A DNA stretch of 10,413 bases from a bacterium (GTDB taxonomy: Bacteria > Desulfobacterota > Deferrimicrobia > Deferrimicrobiales > Deferrimicrobiaceae), in NCBI GenBank assembly GCA_020056545.1, contig JAGVHM010000162.1:1-10413 (forward strand), given 5' to 3'. The notes beneath the pieces are model-generated. The model was not told the DNA's origin. It made no database searches and saw only the letters and a program-made list of their open reading frames with translations. The position numbers were made by a program, and so were the translations under genes. Shown in pieces: positions 1-5,598 of the stretch; within the stretch, counting starts at the first letter, position 1; every line of letters starts with the position of its first letter.

Positions 1-200
1 AACCGCAGGACCATCGCGAGGGATGAGGGTCCGCACGTGTCTTCCTCCTGGGGCAGGAAAGGGACACCGCTGATGACCGCCGCATCCGAGGTTTGCGCTT
101 CCGTCCCACGGATCGTCTGGGTCCGGCCGCATCCCCCCAAAATCAAAAAGGCGCCGCCCAGCAGCAGGGCGGCGCCCGGAAACCATTTTTCCCCGATCAA
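1..200 (-). CDS. PA2778-family C39-like cysteine peptidase, lipoprotein (5' part only)
   Basis: Partial gene that runs off the left edge; about 66 residues are visible. The frame opens at TTG (200-198), which overlaps the TGA of the upstream PA2779-family gene (199-197), and an AAGGA-type ribosome site lies about 12 nt upstream. The N-terminus is a lipoprotein signal: Lys at residue 5, a Gly/Ala/Leu-rich core at about 8-22, and a lipobox ending LGGC with the lipidated Cys at residue 24. After a short linker comes VPFLPQEEDTCGPSSLAMVL, where the Cys and the following Gly-Pro are the catalytic-Cys block of papain-like C39 peptidases. In the known PA2778 family this domain is followed by TPR-like repeats, which would lie outside the window. 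The adjacent PA2779-family gene is the usual partner and supports the call. The biological substrate is unknown. An in-frame start upstream of the TTG was looked for over about 20 nt and not found. Confidence 0.8.
   Translation of the reverse strand, partial: MIGEKWFPGAALLLGGAFLILGGCGRTQTIRGTEAQTSDAAVISGVPFLPQEEDTCGPSSLAMVLR
150..177 (-). terminator. Terminator-like hairpin inside the peptidase signal-peptide codons
   Basis: On the minus strand a perfect 10-bp stem (GGCGCCGCCC at 176-167 pairing with GGGCGGCGCC at 159-150) encloses a 7-nt loop. A possible G-U pair at 177/149 extends it, and it is followed at once by TTTTTGATTTT. This has the form of an intrinsic terminator, yet it lies within codons about 8-18 of the lipoprotein gene. 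It may attenuate transcription into the peptidase gene, or it may only reflect Gly/Ala/Leu codon use in a GC-rich signal peptide. The structure is seen directly; the function is inferred. Confidence 0.45.
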
Positions 201-604
201 CGTACGACGATTTCCTTGTTCATGAGCTTGAGGATAACGATGATGAGGATGATCAGAACGGCAACCCCGATGAGCAAGCCGACGGCGCTGTCGGCGCCCG
301 CCGCAACCCGGTCGGTCAGCGAGGCGAGACGGTGCAGGTCGCCGTCGCTCATCGACCCGACTTTCGCCATCGCCTCCTCCGGGGAGACGCCGTAATCCAC
401 CAGTTTCTGCAGTACGACCTTGCGCTCGAGGAACGCCTGCACCTTTGCGATCTCCGCCGCCCGGAGCTCTCCCGCCTCCGCCGCGCGGGAGGCGATCACG
501 CCCGCCTCCGCCACTCCCCGAAGCGATCCCAAAACCCCCATCCACCCCGCCATCACGAAAACCAACGCAAGAAACCAGCCCGCCTTCCGAATGGATGCCA
601 TCAT
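197..604 (-). CDS. PA2779-family small membrane protein (DUF6627-like)
   Basis: 135 residues. A hydrophobic N-terminal segment (about 8-28) could be a signal anchor. A soluble amphipathic middle (about 38-100) contains VQAFLERKVVLQKLVDYGVS followed by PEEAMAKVGSMSDGDLHRLA. A strongly hydrophobic helix (about 107-127) precedes a short basic tail ending in VVR. The pattern of a cleaved or anchored N-terminus, the 'AFLxRxxVxxxLxxxGVxPxEAxxRVxxLSDxE' type middle and a C-terminal helix is characteristic of the PA2779 family, whose function is not established. A strong ribosome site (GGAGGAGGGG) precedes tandem ATG codons at 604-602 and 601-599. The second ATG has the better spacing (8 nt), so the start could be one codon shorter. 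The stop overlaps the TTG of the peptidase gene, consistent with the usual PA2779-PA2778 pairing and with translational coupling. Confidence 0.8.
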   Translation of the reverse strand: MMASIRKAGWFLALVFVMAGWMGVLGSLRGVAEAGVIASRAAEAGELRAAEIAKVQAFLERKVVLQKLVDYGVSPEEAMAKVGSMSDGDLHRLASLTDRVAAGADSAVGLLIGVAVLIILIIVILKLMNKEIVVR

Positions 605-649
605 CCCCTCCTCCGAATGAATCGTTTCGCCGTAAAAGCCACCGCAATT

Positions 650-677
650 ATTATTGAATCATATTCGCAGAAATCAA
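650..677 (-). promoter_or_regulatory. Candidate sigma70-type promoter for the PA2779/PA2778 pair
   Basis: On the minus strand TTGATT (677-672, 4 of 6 matches to the -35 consensus) is separated by 16 bp from AATAAT (655-650, 5 of 6 matches to -10). It sits in a locally AT-rich patch of otherwise GC-rich DNA. Transcription would start near 643, leaving a leader of about 40 nt before the ribosome site. Its place after the end of the preceding gene fits an independent transcription unit. This is a consensus match by eye only. Confidence 0.4.
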
Positions 678-689
678 CTCGGCAGGTCA

Positions 690-733
690 ACCACAGATCA
701 ACACCACAGATCAGCAACACCACAGATCAGCAA
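690..733. repeat. Short tandem repeat, 16-bp unit, two perfect copies plus one shortened
   Basis: The unit CACCACAGATCAGCAA occurs twice, head to tail and identical, at 702-717 and 718-733. A shortened copy of about 12-13 bp at 690-701 keeps ACCACAGATCAA and lacks about 3 bp. The shared decamer CCACAGATCA therefore starts at 691, 704 and 720. The array lies just upstream of the candidate promoter at 650-677 and downstream of the permease stop. It could be a set of direct-repeat protein binding sites or a neutral slippage repeat. It is too short, and has no unique spacers, to be a CRISPR. Confidence 0.7.
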
Positions 734-796
734 TACCTGAGAATGTCCTTCCAGGCAGGATCAGCTGTAATTCCTATGGGCCGGGATGCTTCCCGC

Positions 797-2773
797 TCAA
801 AGGATCCGGACGGGCATGACGATCATCGGCAAGCCCGCGAAGACCAGCTTCTTCTGGGCGAGGAACGCCGTCTGGTTGTGCAGGAAGCGGGTGATGAACC
901 CTTCCTCCTGGAAGACGATCTGGCCTGAGAAGAAAACGGCGTTGGGGAAATCCTTCGCCGTCTCGGCGGCAAGGTGGCCGATGATCTCGATGACGTCCGT
1001 ACCCACTTGGCTGCGCGCTTCCGCGTAGTACCCGTGCCCCTTGACGAACTCCTCGTAGTGACGGAGCTGCTTGCGAAGATCCTCACCGAGGTTCACCACC
1101 TCCTCCGCCCCCTTGAAAACGGTGCTGTCGACGACCCCCGCGGAGAGGAACACGAAGTTGCGGAAGGTCCCCGGGAAGGAGCGGATGACCGAAAAGAACA
1201 CGTGCATCCCGAGTCCGTTGTACCCTGAGACCATGATGGCGGCGGTAGGGGCGGTGCGGCGAAGCACGGGCTCCTGGACGGAGGATATGGTCACCGGCGG
1301 AAGCTGCAGCAGCAGCTCATCCAGCCGCCGCAGGGCCTGCTGGGCCTTCCGATAGTGGCGGCGGATCAGGAAGCACAGGGCGATGAACGATCCCGTTATC
1401 AGAAGGGTGATCCACCCCCCCTCAGGGAACTTGATCCACACCGTGAAGCAGAGGATTGAAGCGGTCAGAAGGAAGCCGATGCTGCTCATGGCCAGCTTGA
1501 CCTTCCAGGCCTTCTCCTTGTCCCGGTCCTTCCACCAGTGGACGACCATCCCGAACTGGGAGAGGCTGAAGGTGAGGAAGACGTTGATCGAGTACATGAC
1601 GATCAGATACCGCACCGATCCGCCGGTGATGAAAAGCATCAGGAACGCCATCGCCCCCATGAAATAGACGCCGTACTTGGTGACCAGACGTTCGGAAAGA
1701 TGGGCGAACCGGTGCGGCACGTAGGAGTCGACCGCCATGCTCGAGAGGACCTGGGGGCCCCCGAGGAATCCCGTCTGCGCCGCGACGAACAGGAGCGCCG
1801 CCTCCGACGCCAGCACGAACGCCACCACCGCCGCTCCCGTATTGCCCGACCAGAATCCGCCCACCAGCGTCTCGAACAGGACGGCGTTCAGAGTCTTGCC
1901 ATGGGCGGGCGCAACGCCGTTCAGCACGTACCCCAGTATGATCCCTCCGGCGATGAAGGAAAGAGAAATGGCCATGTACAGCATCGCCTTTTTCCCCGTT
2001 TGGACGCGGGGCTCGCGCAGGGTCGGCATCGAGTTGCTCACCGCCTCGATCCCCGTGTACGTCCCCGCGCCCATGGAGTAGGAGCGCATCAGGAGCATGC
2101 CGAGCCCCACCCAGCCAAGTTGGCTCGCCGTGGAGGTGAGCTCGCTCGAGACGCGCGCTCCCACCTCTGGCAGCTCCGGCACGTGGCGAAAAATCGCATA
2201 CAGGACAAGGGGGATATGGGTGAGCATGAACGCCATGAAAATGGGGGTCAGGACCGCAACGGACTCCTTGATGCCTCTAAGATTGAGCCATATGAGAACG
2301 ATGATGATGAATGCGATGACCCAGAACTTGTACGAATGCCAGACCGGCGGGAGGAAGCTGAACAGGGCGTCCGCGCCCGAGGCTACGGATATGGTGATGG
2401 TGAGCACATAATCGATGACCAGCGCTGAGCCGGACACGACGCCCGCCCTCTCCCCGAGGAGCTTGGATGCGACGATGTACCCTCCGCCACCGGAGGGGAA
2501 CGCCTCGATGATCTGCGCGTAGGACCCCGAGATGATGAATACGGTGACCACGGTGGCAAGAGCGACGAATACGGCGAGGGCCGGATGACCTCCCAGGGCA
2601 ATGAACGCCTCCTCGGGACCGTAGCAGGAGGAGGAGATCCCGTCGGCGCCAAGACCCACCCATGCAAAGAAGGCGACAAGGGAAAGCCGATGGAAGATCT
2701 TCGGATCGAACAGATCCCGCGGCGCGCCGAAGAGGAGACGCTTGGCCCTTTTATAGAAGGAGCCGTTTTCCAC
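797..2773 (-). CDS. KimA-like APC-superfamily permease with cytoplasmic C-terminal domain
   Basis: 658 residues from a GTG at 2773-2771. This start is chosen because an AAGG ribosome site lies 8 nt upstream and its first G is the last base of the upstream TAG. Residues about 31-470 form roughly twelve membrane helices. The first contains GADGISSSCYG (Asp44, Tyr51), matching the Asp-x6-Tyr pair of helix 1 in the Bacillus K+/H+ symporter KimA. AFPSGGGGYIV (91-101) followed by LVIDYVLTITISVASGADA (about 118-136), and TGIEAVSN (240-247), also match that branch of the APC superfamily. Residues about 500-658 are a soluble domain with HNQTAFLAQKKLVFAGLPMI near the end, like the USP-related tails of these carriers. 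Proton-coupled potassium or amino-acid uptake is likely; the substrate cannot be read from sequence. An upstream in-frame extension to 2890 overlaps the previous gene and is rejected. It is the last gene of the leftward set. Confidence 0.85.
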   Translation of the reverse strand: MENGSFYKRAKRLLFGAPRDLFDPKIFHRLSLVAFFAWVGLGADGISSSCYGPEEAFIALGGHPALAVFVALATVVTVFIISGSYAQIIEAFPSGGGGYIVASKLLGERAGVVSGSALVIDYVLTITISVASGADALFSFLPPVWHSYKFWVIAFIIIVLIWLNLRGIKESVAVLTPIFMAFMLTHIPLVLYAIFRHVPELPEVGARVSSELTSTASQLGWVGLGMLLMRSYSMGAGTYTGIEAVSNSMPTLREPRVQTGKKAMLYMAISLSFIAGGIILGYVLNGVAPAHGKTLNAVLFETLVGGFWSGNTGAAVVAFVLASEAALLFVAAQTGFLGGPQVLSSMAVDSYVPHRFAHLSERLVTKYGVYFMGAMAFLMLFITGGSVRYLIVMYSINVFLTFSLSQFGMVVHWWKDRDKEKAWKVKLAMSSIGFLLTASILCFTVWIKFPEGGWITLLITGSFIALCFLIRRHYRKAQQALRRLDELLLQLPPVTISSVQEPVLRRTAPTAAIMVSGYNGLGMHVFFSVIRSFPGTFRNFVFLSAGVVDSTVFKGAEEVVNLGEDLRKQLRHYEEFVKGHGYYAEARSQVGTDVIEIIGHLAAETAKDFPNAVFFSGQIVFQEEGFITRFLHNQTAFLAQKKLVFAGLPMIVMPVRIL

Positions 2774-3297
2774 TATCGATACCTTGAAAGCATCGCCGAA
2801 AGCCGGACCAGCGCGTCTATGCGCTCGGCGCGGCAGGTATCGGCGTCCTGGAGGCAGAGGCGCTCCGCGTGCTCCATCACGGCCAACCAATCCCGGCGTC
2901 CTTCCCGCAGGCGCGTCAGGAAGCAGTTATAGGCATCCGCGAGGGCGACCAGCTGGTCCCCTTCGCGGAGAAACACCGCCCGGATGGATTCGCCCGACTC
3001 GTAGTTCTCCAGCGCCCGCTCCATGCGATACAGCGGCCCCGCGATCTTGTGGAACGCGATGCCGCACAGGATTGCGACCGCCACGCTCAACAGCAGCGCA
3101 TAGGCCAGCATGGAAAATACAAGCATTGGAACCAGAAAAGCCGACAGGTTGCGCAGCGCGAAATACACACCCGAGTACGTGGGGGGAAAAGGTTGCGTGA
3201 GAATGACGTAGAAGGCGAGGAACAGAGAAACACCTCCCAGGGAAAAAACAAGCAGCAGCATCGCCGAGAACCGCATGGCGTACCCGCGTTCAGTCAT
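2773..3297 (-). CDS. Two-helix membrane protein with HAMP-like domain, no output domain
   Basis: 174 residues from the ATG at 3297-3295, which has GGAAGG 8 nt upstream; an in-frame start at 3369 would overlap the previous gene by 43 nt and is disfavoured. Membrane helices are at about 12-34 and 57-80, with a short extracytoplasmic segment (about 35-56) between them. The second helix runs into HKIAGPLYRMERALENYESG (83-102) and then FLREGDQLVALADAYN (109-124). This is the 'HxIAGPLYR...LRxGDxLxxLAxxxN' form of HAMP domain seen in some chemotaxis-type sensors. A helical tail of about 50 residues follows, with Cys148 and Cys155, but no methyl-accepting, kinase or GGDEF domain. The stop shares one base with the permease GTG, so the two are probably translationally coupled. 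It likely acts with the neighbouring membrane protein and cytochrome; a sensory or scaffold role is inferred. Confidence 0.7.
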   Translation of the reverse strand: MTERGYAMRFSAMLLLVFSLGGVSLFLAFYVILTQPFPPTYSGVYFALRNLSAFLVPMLVFSMLAYALLLSVAVAILCGIAFHKIAGPLYRMERALENYESGESIRAVFLREGDQLVALADAYNCFLTRLREGRRDWLAVMEHAERLCLQDADTCRAERIDALVRLSAMLSRYR

Positions 3298-3326
3298 CCC
3301 CGCCGCCTTCCGCGGCCGCCGGGCCT

Positions 3327-3881
3327 TCACGGCACAATCCTTTGGAGAATGTGCTTCAGGGCGTCCCACCGGCGGGCGAACTCCTCTTCCGAAAGCGGTT
3401 CTTCCAAGAGCAGTTTCGCCTCATCGTTCGCCGCGCGGATCCGGGAGAGGGTCCGGGAACGGGCCGCATCGATCTTTCTTCCGAGGCCGGTCAGTTCCGG
3501 TTGCCCGGGAGGTTCCGTCGGCGTCGACAGGTCTCCCTCCACCGACAGTCGGAAGACGTTCACAAGCCGCTCGACACCGCAGTGAATCCTGCGCTGGATA
3601 ACCATGAACACCAGGAGGCTCGCCGCCAGCCCGCCTGCGGACAGCGCCGCGATGTGCCGGGTCAGGGCGGTGCCCAGGATTTCATATGGAAAAAGGAAAT
3701 GGTAATGCCCCTGCAGGGAGGCGACGCGCAGAGTAACCTTCGCATGGCGATGGAAGAACCAGGCGAAAAGCGCCGCAACGAGCAGGATCACGACGGCAAA
3801 GCAAAGCGCCATGCTTCCCTGAAAACGGGGATTGATGAAGATGGTACGCCTGGGGAGGTTTCTTGGAGAGCGGGGGGTCAT
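3327..3881 (-). CDS. Two-helix membrane protein with degenerate HAMP-like tail
   Basis: 184 residues from ATG 3881-3879, which overlaps the cytochrome stop as ATGA; AAGG lies 4 nt upstream, and the tight coupling decides the start. A basic N-terminus (RSPRNLPRR) precedes helix 1 (about 25-43). A loop of about 30 residues rich in His/Tyr/Phe (HRHAK, HYHFLFPYE) would face the periplasm. Helix 2 (about 74-96) leads into RRIHCGVERLVNVFRLSVEG followed by DLSTP, which resembles a HAMP connector without the usual Pro. The rest (about 130-184) is acidic-basic helix ending in LKHILQRIVP, with no recognised catalytic or signalling domain. Its topology matches that of the next protein, so the two may be diverged paralogues forming a heteromeric sensor-like unit. 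The His-rich periplasmic loop could contact the cytochrome. The function is unproven. Confidence 0.7.
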   Translation of the reverse strand: MTPRSPRNLPRRTIFINPRFQGSMALCFAVVILLVAALFAWFFHRHAKVTLRVASLQGHYHFLFPYEILGTALTRHIAALSAGGLAASLLVFMVIQRRIHCGVERLVNVFRLSVEGDLSTPTEPPGQPELTGLGRKIDAARSRTLSRIRAANDEAKLLLEEPLSEEEFARRWDALKHILQRIVP

Positions 3882-4399
3882 GGCGCCTTGTGGCACCCTT
3901 CGCACAGGGCCTCCAGCCCCTCGCCCGCTGGGTCGGAGCGCCGCAAGAAATAGGTACGGTAGTACGGAGTGGCGCCCTGCTCGCCTGTCGGAATCTCCTG
4001 CTCCTGATCCGCAAATGTCCTTATCGCCGACAGGAAAGGACCATGGGCCTTGTGACAGGTCAGGCAGATGATGTGTTCGCCGTCGCCCAGCCGGAATTCC
4101 GCCGGGATCTTCATCTCCCGGATCTTGCCGCCCGGGTGGACCTTCAGGGGATGGGTCCGGCCCCGCTCCTCGGCAATATGGCACTTCAGGCAGAAATCCA
4201 TGGACGCGGTGGTGAACCGGCCCGGGTCCAGTTTCGCGCCATCGTAAATATGGCAATTCGGGCACTGGGCGGACTGCTTGAAGTGATCATGTGGATTCGG
4301 CGCCGGTGGCGACGCATGCAAAGACACCCCTGCCGGAAGAAGGGACACCGAGAGCAGGACGACCGCCAGGAAAAGCGGCCTGGCCGAAACGATCCCCAA
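3878..4399 (-). CDS. Exported tetraheme c-type cytochrome (doubled CXXCH family)
   Basis: 173 residues from TTG 4399-4397, preceded by GGAGGT and a purine run. This start gives a normal signal peptide: Arg7, a hydrophobic core at about 8-22, and cleavage near LHA|SPP (29/30). Extending to ATG 4501 would add 34 residues before the signal and overlap the acetyltransferase gene. Four heme-binding motifs are present: CPNCH (46-50), CLKCH (70-74), CLTCH (112-116, followed by KAHG) and CEGCH (166-170). Additional His residues (37, 39, 83, 88, 119) are candidate distal ligands. The last two motifs fit the doubled-CXXCH domain common in multiheme cytochromes. The protein should be periplasmic and carry electrons. 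Its gene overlaps the next membrane-protein gene (ATGA), implying a joint function. The partner redox enzyme is not in the window. Confidence 0.85.
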   Translation of the reverse strand: MGIVSARPLFLAVVLLSVSLLPAGVSLHASPPAPNPHDHFKQSAQCPNCHIYDGAKLDPGRFTTASMDFCLKCHIAEERGRTHPLKVHPGGKIREMKIPAEFRLGDGEHIICLTCHKAHGPFLSAIRTFADQEQEIPTGEQGATPYYRTYFLRRSDPAGEGLEALCEGCHKAP

Positions 4400-4475
4400 C
4401 CCCTTCCCACCTCCCAGGGCATGCGCCCCGAACCTCCCATTAATATATTCTTTCCTGGGGCAGGCGGCGAGAAAT

Positions 4476-5045
4476 TCAATACAAGACCTCTTCATCGGCA
4501 TCGGACATCGGGTACAGGAGGACGACGAGGTTGTGCAGATTTCCCTTCTGATCGTTTACGTAGTTTCGGAGAACGGACATGCGCTCGAAGCCCAGTTTTT
4601 CGAAGGCCCTGACTGCGGCCTGCTGCTCCTCGATCACTTCGGCCAGCAGGTAATGGAGGGACGCCTTCTCGCCGAGATGCCGCAGTTCCCGGATCATCGC
4701 CGTCCCCAACCCCCGGTGGCGGAAATCGGGAGAGATGAGGATCCTGACGGTTCCCACCCGCTGCTTCCATCCAGTCCGGTTCCTGTGGAGCGTCGCATCT
4801 CCCACCACGAACCCCCCGCAGAAGGCCAGGATGGGAAGCACCGCGTCATAGTCGAGATCCCTTGCCCAACGCTCCACCTCTACCCTCTTTGCCACGTCCT
4901 CGCGGAGATACATCCGGTCCTCGGGGGAGATCCGCTTAAAAAAATCCCAGAGTGGGGCCACATCCTCCCGGACCATCGGGCGGAAGGTTACGCACGCGCC
5001 ATCCCGCAACGTGATTTCCTTGGGATACCGGTCCAGCGGCAGCAT
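4476..5045 (-). CDS. GNAT-family N-acetyltransferase
   Basis: 189 residues from ATG 5045-5043, with a strong GGAGGAGG ribosome site; the upstream in-frame extension has no better start. The N-terminal strand TLRDGACVTFRPMVREDVAP (12-31) leads into helices with FFKRISPEDRMYLR. The central VGTVRILISPDFRHRGLGTA (97-115 region) is motif A, with the acetyl-CoA pyrophosphate loop R109-x-x-G112-x-G114. EEQQAAVRAFEKLGFER (139-155) is the usual motif B helix and strand. It would transfer an acyl group from acyl-CoA to an amine. The opening segment resembles the GNAT domains of bacterial protein-lysine acetyltransferases (Pat type), but no nucleotide-binding domain is fused here. The substrate is unknown; a role in modifying the neighbouring glycan sugar is possible but not shown. 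It follows the Cys-pair protein by 25 bp. Confidence 0.85.
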   Translation of the reverse strand: MLPLDRYPKEITLRDGACVTFRPMVREDVAPLWDFFKRISPEDRMYLREDVAKRVEVERWARDLDYDAVLPILAFCGGFVVGDATLHRNRTGWKQRVGTVRILISPDFRHRGLGTAMIRELRHLGEKASLHYLLAEVIEEQQAAVRAFEKLGFERMSVLRNYVNDQKGNLHNLVVLLYPMSDADEEVLY

Positions 5046-5070
5046 CTTTTCCTCCTCCGGTCTCGGGCCT

Positions 5071-5598
5071 CTACCACTCGTCGCGGAAGGGGACTTCCAC
5101 GGCGTCGTACCATTCGGCGAATTCCATGGGGGCATGCGAAGGGAATCCTCGCTCGTGCAGCAGGTCGTCGATCACGCGGTGCGCGTAGGAAAGGGCATTG
5201 TCCATGAAGCGCAGCGCCTCCTGGGAATCCTCCCGCGGATCCCCCAGGCGGCATGCCTCCACGGCCTTGAGGTGGTCCCTCCGCGCCGCGGGAAGATCCA
5301 GGCCACCGAGAACCCGCTCTATCGAGTTCAGGTGTCTCCCTATCTGGTTGTATGCGCGGACGACATCCGCGGGGCCGGCGTTCATCTTTCTCCAGGGGCC
5401 GAAATAGATCCTGTCGTGCCCCGCCCTGAGTTCGGGGTATGCAAGTCCTTCGTAAGGGCATGCCCTCTTTTCTCCGGTGGGCTTTCCGCGATGTTCTCCG
5501 GTCTCCAGGCCGCAGGTCGGGCAGTACCCGCCGGGGTCCGGCGCGAACGGCCCTTTCCCTGTCCTGCTGGTCTTCCTAGCCACCCGCTCCTCTCGCAT
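5071..5598 (-). CDS. Conserved-looking hypothetical protein with N-terminal Cys-pair (zinc-ribbon-like) segment
   Basis: 175 residues; I do not recognise the family. The basic N-terminus (about 1-16) precedes YCPTCGLETGEHRGKP (25-40) and a single ACPYEG (46-51). Cys26, Cys29, Cys47 and perhaps His36 could bind one zinc ion. The segment HDRIYFGPWRKMNAGPADVV (61-80) starts a mainly helical region, with RAYNQIGRHLNSIERVLGGL (81-100) and ALRFMDNALSYAHRVIDDLL (128-147). The acidic, aromatic tail ends in FRDEW. No signal peptide or membrane helix is visible, so it is probably cytoplasmic. The ATG at 5598 overlaps the end of the glycosyltransferase gene by 23 nt and has only a weak ribosome site. 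A GTG five codons later (5583) is an alternative. It is a real gene by its fit between neighbours and its protein-like composition. Confidence 0.65.
   Translation of the reverse strand: MREERVARKTSRTGKGPFAPDPGGYCPTCGLETGEHRGKPTGEKRACPYEGLAYPELRAGHDRIYFGPWRKMNAGPADVVRAYNQIGRHLNSIERVLGGLDLPAARRDHLKAVEACRLGDPREDSQEALRFMDNALSYAHRVIDDLLHERGFPSHAPMEFAEWYDAVEVPFRDEW

Noticed and set aside
690-733. CRISPR array
   Set aside because: Units are 16 bp and contiguous with no unique spacers, and no cas gene is nearby.
782-795. Hairpin CGGGA/TCCCG just after the permease stop as an intrinsic terminator
   Set aside because: The stem is only 5 bp with a 4-nt loop, and no T-run follows on the minus strand.
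3298-3369. N-terminal extension of the second HAMP-like protein to a start at 3369
   Set aside because: It would overlap the preceding gene by 43 nt and add a basic stretch (KARRPRKAAG) before the first helix; the ATG at 3297 has a well-placed GGAAGG.
4400-4501. Cytochrome start at ATG 4501 or 4495
   Set aside because: It would overlap the acetyltransferase gene and place over 30 residues, including a Cys pair not in CXXCH form, before an otherwise normal signal peptide; the TTG at 4399 has the better ribosome site.
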